Translations under genes and position numbers: made by a program | From: Aphelocoma coerulescens | Taxonomy: Eukaryota; Chordata; Aves; Passeriformes; Corvidae | DNA: 64,000 bases | Direction of reading: 5' to 3' | NCBI RefSeq assembly: GCF_041296385.1 | Contig: NW_027184085.1 | Location: 58,624,109 to 58,688,108 of the forward strand | Part shown: positions 44,933 to 57,116 of the stretch, in pieces | How positions within the stretch are numbered: position 1 is the first letter of the stretch | How the letters are laid out: every line of letters begins with the position of its first letter | The notes under the pieces: model-generated | Told to the model about the DNA's origin: nothing | What the model saw: only the letters and a program-made list of their open reading frames with translations | Database searches by the model: none

Positions 44933-45329
44933 TCTCAAAATTATTTAGATGGAAAGAACTATATATCAAAGAATTTATGGGATTCCTTCGGAAGCTTTGA
45001 TAGTCAATTATTTCTGCTTGTGAAACAGACATTGTAAAAATAGGATAGTGACAATAAACAAGATCTAAAGGAAAATAGGTAGAAAGTATTTTTCCATTGT
45101 AAGTGAAGTCCAAGCACCATTCCCCATTTCTAGCTACAAGAAGCAATGCTTCAAACTGAAGTGTCACGCAGAACTTTGAAGATATTTAATGGTGACTCTG
45201 AGAACAGCTATAAAACAAGCACTGCTTTTTCCAGGTTGTTAAATATGTACATAGTGAAATATAGATTAAAAATACATTTACATTATCCTTCATCCAAATA
45301 TGAACACAATGGTATCTCCCTCAGCTCAC

Positions 45330-45399
45330 CTCCAAGAGCAGCAAAGCTTGGATCCAGATGTAAAGGATTCCAATCCCCACTCAGACGATATAAGGCAGC
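45330..45399 (-). CDS. HSD17B4: HSD17B4 exon (probable exon 18): hydratase 2 catalytic dyad
   Basis: This 70-bp exon encodes 23 residues plus the first base of a Gly codon. It carries the hydratase 2 signature [12 protein letters not shown], in which the Asp of GDW and the His of PLH correspond to the catalytic Asp510/His515 pair of the human enzyme; the five-residue spacing is preserved. Both catalytic residues are intact. By strict counting they fall one position earlier than in human, implying a one-residue deletion somewhere upstream in this species. The acceptor is TTTCTGCAG|GCT and the donor is G|GTGAGC. A longer plus-strand frame over this position is a shadow. Confidence 0.97.
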
Positions 45400-48300
45400 C
45401 TGCAGAAACAGAGAAAGAGTCAGAACAAGCAGGAGTCAGAACAAGCAGGAGCCACCTGGAAATTCATGACAGATTAAGAAATGTATCACAATCTATTTTA
45501 CTCATTATATACTCTACAACAAAGCAGGTAAAATGGAAAATAATTACTACTGTACAGCAAATTGTCAAAGCTCTAGGGAAATGTGCTAAGAACCATGTGT
45601 GGTCTTAGTCCATAGGAAAATAATGCAAGTGCTTAATGGGAGGAAGAAATAACCTACTCGGCTGAAACACAGATCCACCTTCACTAAAATTCGGCAACAG
45701 TGAAGCAATGCATTTTCTAGAATTTGTTCATGGGTTCTTCAGCTTGAAGTCTAATTTTAAAGAGAGTTTTCCTTGAAAAATTTATCCACAATGTAAAACA
45801 GAAGTATATATATGACTTTTTTTTATAACACACACACACAATCATGTTTTTCCAACAACAGATTCATCTTACAGAGATCAGAAATATCCTTAATTTTTTT
45901 TTTTCCTTTTAAATTGTGATACACTTCTCTTATAGCAGATTCATGGGCAGCTGACTCCAGTATCAAAAACAAACAAACCCCAGAGTAACACCCCAAACTT
46001 TCTAGAAGACTTCTGCTTCATGTTAAATATTCTCTTTCATTACTACAAAGTAGAGAAATACAGATTTAGTGCTTTTTATATACTGTGAATGTGAATAAAC
46101 CTGAGAAACTATGAAGAATATGGCTACTGTACTTCAGGTATCTGTCCCTGTGTAGCTTTAGTGTTTTCATTATCAAATTTGTATTTGCTGTACATGCAGA
46201 ACAGCCAGCAGTCCATCTTATGAGAGATATCAAAAGCCAACCTGTGCATATTTCTGAAATAAAACCTTTTTCTCTGGTCAACAGATTACAGTGAAATCCA
46301 GTGACTAAATTATAGAGGAGAACTCTCTAGTAAAAATTTCCCAAAAGTACAGAGAAAATCAGTACATCACATTAACTAATGAAGATTCCAAGAATTTAGC
46401 AGCTTAGTTATGATGACATATACAAATTGAACATGGATTTAATTGGAAAAAGCTTTTAAACTGAAAACAAATTGTATTTTAGTCAAGCACATTCTTGGCC
46501 TCTGGAACCCTTTGTCAATAAATATTTTTTCCCAGCATTTTGAACTAGGACTACAAAAAATTGTTGCATTTATCCAAATGAGGGTAAACTGCACTAAATT
46601 CTGTTTGGAGGAAAAAAGATAGCAGATTTCTCAAAGGGAAGAATGAAAGAAAAAGATTCCCGAAAGGAAGAATTTTCCAGTATATGTCTAATGCTGTTTT
46701 TCCGCCAAGTCTGAAGCAGACAGTGTAACTAGAGAAGTTTCGAACTCTAAAAAATAAAACAGATGGATTATGGTTTAAAACTGTAATTAATCTGTTGATA
46801 TTCGGGTCATTTCTCCCCCTAACTACAGCTTTAACACCAAGCTCTACCTTCCTCTTACTTCTCATAGCAACTTGCAGCAATACAGCAATTGTTTTGAGCC
46901 TCCATTAAGGTGGAATGTAAAGAACTCGTCACTGCTCTCTGTAAGAGTTGGAACCACGCATTAAAAACAAGAAGAAAATCCTAAACTCCACCATACCATA
47001 AGCATGCAAATCTTAGAAAGGCAAACAGTAAGCTAATACTCCTCCATGGCTGTTTACATATCCTTTGAAACACTTTTCCTTTTGGAGGAAAAAAAGTATC
47101 AGTAGGATAACATCAGTGGATCTCAAATTTCTAACTGTAATTTTACTTTTGCCAAAAAGGTGTATTTATTATAACATCTTTTTTTTTTTTTTTTTTTTTA
47201 ATTACCTTCTAATTAATCCTATAATTTATTAGGAAAATAGTGAAGACTGGAAATTTCATGTTAGTGTAAGACTGAAGTTCAGTTGGGTCATTTGACATTC
47301 TAAAAAGGACCAAAGAGAGGGCAAATAATTTGCTGAATATATCAAAGTTAGATCCCTATGAAAGAGATTTTTAGTAAGGGACCCATAGCTTCTTTGCAAA
47401 CAAGTAAATTTAAAACTGACAATCTAAAAAGAATTCTTCAACAGAATTCTGTGAAGTAGGTTATCCCCCTTCATTACTAAATTTTTATTTCAAAAGAGTC
47501 TAAAATCTAACAGCAAATTGCCACTCAAGAATTAGAAAAAAATGCCAGATATTAAATTATTAAAGGATTTCTTAGCTAAATTAAAATCCTAGGGTCTTTC
47601 TTTCATTCTTCAATTAATTTGAGTTTTTACAAAAACTGTCAGGAAGCTATTTTCACAAAAGAGCTGTTGTAATAAATTTTAGTTCTAGCTAAATAACATT
47701 TAGTTGCAGTACTGGAAAATTCAATTTATGTATCATAAAAAGAAGACAAATTTCTGTGTTAAGCCCAAAACCCAACTTAAATCTAGCTATGCAGCTGTTG
47801 CTTACTAAAGCTGTAATAAGAACTAGCCATTTATTTAGAGTTATAATAAGCACTACTTGGGAGACAATACCTTTACCAAATGCTTTTCAAAATTACTGTA
47901 GTAAAAATATTTGTTAACAAGTATTTACTAACAAATTTGTTCACAAGCTTTGCTAACAAAATAAATGTAACAAAAAACAACTGTGTTCAGAGAATTAAAT
48001 GTAATCAATGTATTTAACTAGAAGTTAAGTATGAATCTGGGAAATGATACTTGTCTTTTTATATTTTCAATAACTACAGTGGCACTGGTCACAATTAAAA
48101 AACACATGGGCAGAACTGAATAAAACAGTTACAGTAGATTTTTTCAGATCCAGTGCAGCCAAATCAGGTCTGCCAAGAAATTTCTTTTACCATGATCTTT
48201 GGTAAACCTTCATTATATAAACTACAGTCAACATGAAAACATGAAAACTAACTGTTTTAAAGCCTTATTAGCTCTACTTTCTATTTTCCTCCAATAAGGA

Positions 48301-49734
48301 CATTTCACAAGTGATAGCATTCGGGGGAAGCGGGGGGGGTGGGAAGGAAAAACCCAACCAACCAACCAAAGATGCATCCTTGGAGGATTACAAGAATTCA
48401 TTTATGTGGAGCATTAGACTGAAGTCAGTCATAATATGGTTAAATTGTTCTCCAGTTAATAGCACAAACTGTCAAGTCTCATTTCCTAACAATTTAGGAG
48501 TTCTGCCAGACTACAAAAGAAAAGGCGATATCAAACCTGTCAGTGCCAGTTTTTTAGTCTTCCTGCAGATTGTAATAAAGGTCAGTGGTAAAGCTAATGA
48601 AAAAGGAAGCCAACTATCCATGTATTTTCCCTTCTAACTGGGTAGAAAAATAGCTCTACCCAAGAGCTTATCTTACCAAGTATATGTGTGTGTATATATG
48701 AATACATGTATGGACATGGACACATATGTATTTATACTTTATTTATACTATACAGCTTAAAAAGTAGTCAAGCCAACTCGTGAAGAAAAAACAGCAACAA
48801 AATCCTCTGCATGTGCCAGTGAGCTCTCATTCACATCAAGAACAGTGAAAATTTCCAGTTAAACTGGAAGTGTTGATGCTTCAAGGGCTCAAATTTAGCA
48901 CAGTACTTAAGTAATTCACTGTACATAAAACCTCCCCACCCCACACTATTTATGTACTTTCTGTTTGTCCATATCAAGCATTTCTCAAATTTAGTATCAG
49001 CTTACATATTCTGACAGAGACTTCACAAAACATTAGTAATTTTTCAGTAGCACAGCAAATATACAAAAAGCCTTTCCCTTAGCAATGCTTCTCTTAATTA
49101 AAAAGGACAAATCACTTCATTTTGGGGAACTTCAAATGGAATAACAATTTTTATAGCTTTTACTAAGATATGCATAGATAAGGGGAGGTAATAAAGTTGG
49201 CAAGGAAGACCATCTTGTTTAAACAAATTGACTACCAGACTAGTACCTTTTCTTCTTTTATCACCTTAGCACACAAAATTCTACCATAGTCCAAGCCCTC
49301 AACTATTTGTCAAAATTGCCATGATTAAAAAAAATTATATCCTGATCTTCCCAACAGGAATAAACATAGAGGGCTGAGGGTTATATAAACCTTGACATTA
49401 GTATCATAACATGTAACAAACTTTCAAAGTAATTACCATTACTGACTACACAATGGTTCTGAAAGTACCATCTTTGTACACTGGAACTTCTAAACAAATG
49501 AGGAAAAGGTTATCAAATCCTAGCAAAGGCTTCACATCCCTTTGTTTGGCTTGTATCATCCTTTGTTATTTAGTACTTTTCTTTCTGTTATTCTCTCCAT
49601 ATTTGTGAACCTGCATAACATCATTTGCTCTATCACAAAACAAATTATTTATGCTACAAATAGATAAAAAATCACCTGAATGTCTCAGGAGAAGGCTCTT
49701 TTGTGCTATTGCCTGAAGTTCACTTAAATTTATG

Positions 49735-50360
49735 CACTTTCAGACAATGCTGTACTACAGTCTGGACAGAACAGGATAGAAATCAGAATTTGTTCTACAA
49801 CCATATTTTGATGGCAACTATGTCATACCACTCCCTGTTGCACAAGGTCTTCCAGTTTCTCCCGTTTGTTGCCCATGTCCCGTGCATTGTTGTAGATGCA
49901 CTGCAGCTGGACTACTAATCCCACCACCTTTTTGTGGGGGAGAAAACCTAATTCCTACATTATGCTCTCAAGTGTTTCCATGTTTTCTAACACATCAGTA
50001 ACTCTTCTGTCTTTGCTGACACAAAGATTCCATCTCCACTGAGACAGCAGACTAAAGGACCTCACCAGCACACCTTCCCTCAAATACTGACATGTTGCCC
50101 TCGTGCTTATCTCTAGTGACACTAGTTTTACCCTGTTCCCCCTTCAAATCTAGTTTAAAACTCGTTTAATGAGCCCTGTTAACTCCTGTGCAAAGCACTT
50201 TTACCCCTTTGAGACAGGTGTACCCCATGTGTTGACAGCAAGCCTGCTGTTGTGCAAACTGACCCATGATCAAAAAAGCCAAAATTCTGCCACTGACACC
50301 AGGCTCAAAGTCAGCTATTAATCTGTTGGGTCTTCCTGTTTCTTCCCTCATCATTCCCTG
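49735..50360 (-). mobile_element. CR1 LINE fragment spanning end of ORF1 and start of ORF2, minus orientation
   Basis: Read on the minus strand, 50354-50166 is an open frame with RLIADFEPGVSGRILAFLIM and GYTCLKGVKVLCTGVN. This is a degraded form of the C-terminal esterase-like end of avian CR1 ORF1. It is followed by the inter-ORF segment near 50140 (TTTAAACTAGATTTGAAGGG). Around 49900-49800 the sequence translates as LQCIYNNARDMGNK and then VQQGVV, the start of the CR1 ORF2 endonuclease. Stops and shifts show it is inactive. The element is truncated at both ends, so it differs from the usual 3'-only CR1 copies. Confidence 0.82.
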
Positions 50361-51925
50361 TGTTCTCTAAAAACACAAATATTTACATACGCTTAGGATT
50401 AAAACACATATGAAGACTATACAACAAAAGATGGCTTTCCACAGGTAAGGATTCACATTTCAACCACACAGAAGCTTGTAAGGGTCTTATCACACTATCC
50501 TCAGACATAAAGCAAAGCCTCATAATAATGGACCTGCTGGAAACAGACAGAAAACATTTCACAGAAGATTTTGGCTTACTAATGCCTTAGGCATTCATTA
50601 AATGCTTCCCACGCCTCTCTTTCATTCCAAGAATTCTTTTTAGTAAGTTTTTATTGTAAAGTCCACCCTTTTACAACAAGCTAGATTTCTGCATAATTGT
50701 CTTCACAGTTCTTTCCAGTTACATTAAGAACTGTAATTTTAACTGAGTTTGACACAGTGAAAACCTAAACTCAGGTAGCTGCAGTATGAGCAGGACTGCA
50801 GGACTGAGAATGACTCAGGAAGGGAAGGTGACTCCTGCAGTCTTTTTAACAGGATCCTGATAGCACTACTTCGAACAGGGCAGGGGCCATTTATTTTCTC
50901 CTCTTTCAGAGAAAACAAAAGATAATTGTATGTTTGAAAAAAACCCCAAACCACTAAAAACCAGCAATTTTTCACATCCTGTCAATCCGTGCTAGATTTA
51001 TGCCTGGAACAGAAGGCTTTACATAGGGTTTTTTTGATTAGTCTAGGTATCATTTACTGAATCTTTCTCAAAATCTCTGAATAAGTAAAGAATCATATTC
51101 AATAATATAGATAATGTGTGTATATATATGTATACGTGTCTCTTTCCTATGCTACTCACTGTATCACATCCAAAAAAATCACCATCCGATGTTATATGCC
51201 ATTCCTTTAAACATTCTTTGTACAATTACAATGCCTCAAACATTTAAAAACATCCCTGCTTTATAGATTAGAAATTACAAGGAAAAAAAGTTGTAATTGT
51301 AAGCAGCAGAAACAAATTCCAGCTCTCCAACACAACATTTGAATGCCTTGTTTTCTAAAGCACCTCACACTTTTGATGTACAGTGTACAAGCTCAGAACA
51401 CAGCCCCTGTGGATTTCAATTTCAGCCTGCGATGCTCAGACATCCTCCTGCTAGTCCTACTCCCAAATTTCATCTTCCAAATTTTATCATCTAATCCTGT
51501 CCTACCAGTCACTGATTCAGGAGCACCCATGTCTGAGTGCTTTGGGGTATCTGGGCGACAGCTGCCCACAACCAAAGTACAGAAAATCCATTGTCAAACA
51601 ACTGCATTTTCAACCAGTCTCTAACCATGAGATCATTTTCCTCTCATAACTCCTTCTCAGAACGTAACTTCTTGCAACAAATAACACAGGAAAACTGTTC
51701 CTACACTGTCTCAGCTCATGCCTACAGCTCTCTCCTTGCATGTGGAACGAGTTCCTGAAGAAGAGGGAAACAAGCACACCATTCCATGCCTGCATCACTG
51801 AAAACTGTATTGCACTGCTTTAAAAACTGTATTAAACATTGCACACAAAGCAGATTGAGACTACAAAAACTGCAACCTTTACTTGGAATTTTTATCTTTT
51901 TAGATATCTGTAACACTTAAAACAC

Positions 51926-53259
51926 TGTCATGGTGTCATAGGTTAGCAAGCTGAGTCTCGGAAGGGATGTTCTCCTTACAGCTTCCTCTATGACCTGACA
52001 GAACCTATCAGCGGCCAGTTTAAATATGGACAATTCTTTAAGCCACTTAAAGTTGTGACCGCCTCTGTGATGCACACTTAAGAGTAGGAACCCTGAGGCA
52101 GATGCTCTCTCTCTTGTTTCTGGTGCTGGGACAGGTGGCTGCGGGCCCCGTGTGGGGGCCAGCGGGCCCGGCCCCTGCTTGGGCCAGGCTGGGCCGGGCC
52201 ACGGCCGTCCTGGAGCCGATGGGTCCTGTTCCACCCACGGAAGCCCCCCCACAGCCCTGCCGTGGGCAGCCAGAGAGGCTCGGGTCCCCCCCGGCCTCCA
52301 CTGTGATAAGAAAAATTCCAGCTGCAAGGCCGAGGTGAGATTAACCCTTTTAGTGCTGTGAAGAGCTGAAAACCTGAGGGAAGAGAAAGACGAGATGCTT
52401 AAAGCTGAAAGTCTGTTGTGAAGCTATGATATATCAGAGTATCCCGTTGTAATTTCATTAAGATATGGGGGGTGGAGTGTTCAACTCGTAAGCAAAAGCA
52501 CCTGCGCTGAGATAGGCAGATGCTGACGCAGCTGTAATTTCATGAGAAGTTTGGACAGGGAGAGATGGAAGCGATGAGGACTTTGGCTCCAAATGAGAAA
52601 GGAGAAAACCTCCATTCCTAGAGATGCTCCCAGAGATAGTCCTGAAGATGAGGAGGACCCTTTGCTCCAAACGGGAAGGAGGAGGGCCTCTGTTCTTAGA
52701 GATTAAATGCTCCCAGAGATGGGCGAAGAGAACTTTTGTTTCTGAACGGCTCAACCTTAAAATTGTACCCCAAAAACTTTCAAGAGTGGACCCTCGAAAG
52801 CAGTTGCAGGAAAAGCTGCAAGTCGGGGGAAGGGACTCACATCGCGAGCAGAGAGACTCCTCTTCCTAAATGGACTGAACAATATTTGGAAGTGGGTGGC
52901 TGTCTCGGTGTGATACTGTTTTCATAGCACGAGCAAGAAGAGACTTCTCTTTCTAAATGGACTGAACAAGGTTATTATGGAAGTGGTAAACAGACTGAGC
53001 ATCTTAAGGGCTGTCTTTTTACACCGTCAGTGGGAGAAGGGAGGAAGGTGGGGGGAAGAGGAGAGTTCTGAAGGTGTGGTATGATTTTTTTTCCTTCTTT
53101 TAGGTCTGTTAATAAACTTCTTTATATTCTTTCTAGTTTGGCACCTGCTTTGTGTTTCTCCTACTTCTTATCTCACAGAAGATAAACAGTAATGAGTATT
53201 TTGGACCAAACCACTACACTAAATTGGTGTTTCCGCCCGGTTACAAACCCAACCCTACA
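51926..53259 (+). mobile_element. Candidate solo LTR of an endogenous retrovirus (about 1.33 kb)
   Basis: The element starts near TGTCATGGTGTCATAGG and ends near CCCAACCCTACA, the TG...CA form of an LTR. Close to its right end are AATAAA at 53111-53116 and a T-rich segment, then CCACTACACTAAATTGGTGT and TTCCGCCCGGTTACAAACCC, similar in style to passerine LTR ends. The interior is purine-rich and contains imperfect internal duplications (52576-52638 with 52648-52718; 52851-52897 with 52939-52987) and a GC-rich module at 52130-52310. No gag, pol or env frame is seen. Exact ends and target duplication are uncertain because ACACA occurs at the right junction. Confidence 0.65.
53111..53116 (+). 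promoter_or_regulatory. Candidate LTR polyadenylation signal AATAAA
   Basis: The hexamer sits about 145 bp before the right end of the LTR-like element, at a position expected for R/U5. It is antisense to HSD17B4. Confidence 0.5.
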
Positions 53260-56200
53260 CATGGTTTTCCAAATTAAAGCAACTTAAAAACGACTGGATA
53301 TAAATAAAGTCCTTCACCAGACTAGTATTAGGCTCAGTTTCATCAGCTCTAAAGAAGAATTTTAAAATTCTTGAAAGAAAGAATGGCCAAACTGCCTGAT
53401 GCTGGAAGACTCAGAACAAAAGTACTGTGTGCTTGAGATACCCAAATTGCATAGAAAAGTTGCTGTGGCAGAAATCCCCACATGATAGCTCACATGACGC
53501 TGCATTGCAGAGTCTTAAAGGGGTCACAGTTGCATTTACACAGCTGGTTCAAAAGCATTACAGGCTGAGACACCATGTTTTTCAAAGCCTGCCTAAATGG
53601 TCCTCTTTACTTTTTTGTCATGTCTATTTCTCTGTATCGATATAAGTAACAAGCACTCAGAATTCAATGCAGGAGAATGCTTCAGTGAAATATATGATAC
53701 GGTTGCAAGAAAAGAGAATTTTTCTACTGGCAAATATTTTGTAAAATTACTAGATGTTCTATTGAGATGAGCTGACATTAACAAAAACTTGAAAGTCCTG
53801 CAAACTCCACATATTACAGCTTTAGTTTTGCCATATAGCAAACAAAATAGGTAGCTTTGAGAAAAAGGTGAGAGAAAACAGAGAACAGTAAAACTGAAAT
53901 GACTTTGTGAAAAATTTCATTCTATGCACTACTCTTATGCTGTTTATTTGTTGTCACTACACGCTGAATATTATTTCTGACATTTGAAAAGAAAGAACGA
54001 TTTTTTGGAAGGAAACCTGTAGAATATCAGAATGCTGTGAGTTTTTCCATGAGCAAACACAAAAACCCTCTAACAAACCACAGAAAGTCCACAACAAATT
54101 CAAGAGACCTTATTTGTTTTGTTCCTCAAAAGTGACTTGCATTACTTAAGGTATTATCCATTTTAAACACGGCAGCTTACCTTGTGTGTCATCAGAAAAT
54201 GAGTTCCCAAGAAATCACTACATTTAGGAAGAGATTGAAAGCTATATGTAGACAAAATTCTCCAGAGATACAGGTCATTCCCTGCCAGTTATTTTTCATT
54301 GCATTAGTAACCATTCAGCAAAATCAGTTTGATTGATTAATTTTAATTTAAGCCCCCAGTTTGAAAACCATCAGGACGAAAGCTCTGTATCTACATTAAA
54401 CATTCCCTATAGGGTTGAAATTGAATGATTCATTCCTTGCTAATGGCTAATAGTCAAACACCCTCTAGACGTCTTGATCTTCTGTCAGAAGGTCTATTTT
54501 ATTCAAAAGATTTATGGCAGTGTGTCTAGTAAAGCAAAGCTCAGGTTATAGAAAGAGAACAAGACACAAAAGTATCACCACACATGCACATCTCTACAGG
54601 GCAAGATGGAAAAATTGTCATCTAGTTCTTTGCAGAAAAACTCATGAATACAGAAGAAATATTTTATGTCCTTCTTCAGCAAGATGCAATTTTAAGCCTT
54701 AAAGGCTTTTAGAAGACCAGATACTTCTAAATTTTTCTTAATCACTTTCACCTTTAAGCAGCTTACATCACGGTACTGCAACTCATTCCTAAGCACTGGC
54801 TGGAGTTTAAAGAACTTCCCAGAAATGGGTGCAGATCTAAGAGGGATAAACATATATCATACCTCCTGCTATGATACCACTAACCAAAAGGATTACTTTG
54901 TTCTGTCAATGGTCACATAGCAAAAGGATTTTTCAAGGAACTGTAGGTGGCTGTACCCTCTCTTCCACTGAACACACGGTGATGGGCAAAACCAGTTATT
55001 TGGCCTTCCATTCCCAGTATCCTCTTCACTAAGCAGTGCTTCATCTGGTCTGACCTTCCTCTTGGAAAAAAAGCACTGCAGTAGTTAGGAATGAAAAAAC
55101 TTTCAAAGTAACCACAGTCATTATGTCCAGTGAAAAACAGGTGTGTAAGTATTTCTAAAATATGCATGGAAGTCTATTGATCAGATGGTTTACTACATGA
55201 TCATGATATGAAAAGTTAAGGGGGAAAATGCCAATTATGAAGAGCAGTTTAGCCATGTATTTATGGTACGACAAAAACTGAATGTCACTACTATCACTGG
55301 ACATTTGTACCATTTAAGTTAAGTCAAATTCTATCTGCAAACTGACTCGTCCAATCTCTTATACTCTGTACCAATAGTTGAATGGCAACAGTCATTTCTG
55401 CCAACACACTTTTCATTTAAACACTAAGACATTCAGAAACTTTGAAGCAATTTGTGTGCCATCTTCCATTTTTTTAAAGAAGATTTTGGGCAGTTATGTG
55501 TCATTCCAGAGACACACAAATGTAAAATCTTGGTAAATGTAAAGCATTTTCCCAAGCTGTCGTTCACATGAAAGTCTGTATCTGCCCATGAAGTTCCCGA
55601 GTGCTACACATTCCCCCCTCCTGTATACCCCTCCTGTCATCATCACTGAAACACAGATGCTACTGAATAATTTGGTACATAAGCTTTCTTGAGATTATCA
55701 AAGTCCACTGGCTCTATCTCCTCTAACTGGAGAATAATTCTCTTTATACATCTACCTGTCAGAGAAGATCTTAAAAAAAAACAAATGAAGTGGCTACTCT
55801 CTGATACTTTTATTTCCAAGAATCAATTTTGCAGTAGCAAAGTTTCCCAAGTTCCGTGTTACAGTGTCATTACTGTCTTTTATCTCATGAACTTTGAGCA
55901 TTTTACGCACAACAACAATTCTGGACATAAGGGTTTAAGGCTCAGAAACTAAAATTACTATATGAACAAGGCAATCATAAACATCTTGTGAAAATTGATG
56001 GACCTGAAATCAATTCCAATATAATCATGCAGTGAAGAATCTTTATAACATTCAAAATAGTTTTAAATACTGGACCTTTAGAGATGCTGTATCTCATCTA
56101 AAAAAGGGGCAGCTGCTGTAGAGCACCTTCCACTACATTTAGCCACCTCTCAGGAAAAAAGAACTCCCTCACCATTCCTGCTCCTTGCTCACCCTGGCAA

Positions 56201-57050
56201 TTTTCGATGAAGCCTGTTGAGAATTAGACACCTGTACCTCCTAGACCAATGCTGTGAATTTTAGGATGCAGCTAGCACATCAGTGACAGAATCAGAAATG
56301 CTGATCTTGGCTCTCTTTCCCAGCTGAAGTAGGGCTAACTTGGACTTCAAGCACAGGAATAAGCTGGATGAGACTTAATTACTCCAAATATAACCAGAAA
56401 GAGCCACCTGCTATGACTAAGTTGCTTTTCAAAACACCACTCAGTGTCCCAATGTTGGTAGCTCCACACTTTCCTTTCTTGTTTGTCTGACACCTGCATG
56501 TTTACCTTGAGAGAGGTCATATTTTCTTGCACAGGTTTCTGCCTGGCGGAAAGCAGATGCCTGTGAACCAGTGGGAATGTGGACAAATAGAAATATACCT
56601 GGACAGGTCTCTGTCAGTATTTCAAGTTTCCCTTGACTCCTCCTACTACACAAATTTAACTTTTTCAAAACTGTGAGTCAAAAGAAGTTTTTTGGATTTG
56701 TTTTCTTTTTTGCACAAATTTCAGGAAGCCTGAACCTTTTTTTTTCAAAAATAAAACAGAATACAAACACTGATCTTCTCCTATGCAAAATTTGTGATAA
56801 ACTATTATAAAATTTCATCAGTCTTAAGAAAAGAGTGTTTTACACAGTACACTGAACATAGTCATATGCTAGAAGAAATTTTAGCTTTATAAATACATAC
56901 ACACACATCTATACACACAAAAACATAACTAAAAAAAAATATAAATACCTCAGGTATACCAGAAAACCTGAACTATTAATTAACATCATTTAACACTCCT
57001 TTCTCCAAACAAAACAAATATTTCCACACCTAAAGCATACAAAGCTTTAC

Positions 57051-57116
57051 CTGATCAGTTGTTGTGACATCAGAAATTACAGCATCAGGAGGTCTCTTGG
57101 GTGGATTTGCAGTTAA
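57051..57116 (-). CDS. HSD17B4: HSD17B4 exon (probable exon 17): inter-repeat linker of hydratase 2
   Basis: This 66-bp exon encodes 22 residues in phase 0/0. The core KRPPDAVISDVTTTDQ matches the linker that connects the two hot-dog repeats in animal MFE-2. The first residues LTANPP diverge from human. The acceptor is TTGCTTTAG|TTA and the donor is CAG|GTAAAG. The exon is symmetric in phase, so skipping it would delete 22 residues without a frameshift. It sits 11.65 kb upstream of the next exon, across the largest complete intron in the window. Confidence 0.93.

Larger units (their letters stand above)
41414..45329 (-). other. HSD17B4 intron (3.9 kb) with ERVL LTR and possible RNase H remnant
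   Basis: The intron holds an ERVL-type LTR at 42517-43147 and a possible retroelement coding remnant at 44693-44932, both on the plus strand and so antisense to the gene. The rest is AT-rich without recognisable features. Confidence 0.85.
45400..57050 (-). other. HSD17B4 largest complete intron (11.65 kb)
   Basis: The intron contains a CR1 ORF1/ORF2 junction fragment (49735-50360) and a long LTR-like element (51926-53259). Short TG/TA and CA microsatellites occur near 45829, 48682, 51115 and 56896. Other parts are AT-rich without recognisable content. Confidence 0.85.

Noticed and set aside
52130..52310. CpG-island promoter of a gene
   Set aside because: It lies inside an LTR-like repeat in a large intron, and no downstream coding exon on the plus strand is seen.
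51917..52361. Several overlapping frames rich in Gly, Pro and Ala
   Set aside because: They come from the GC-rich module of the LTR-like element and show no conserved motif in any frame.
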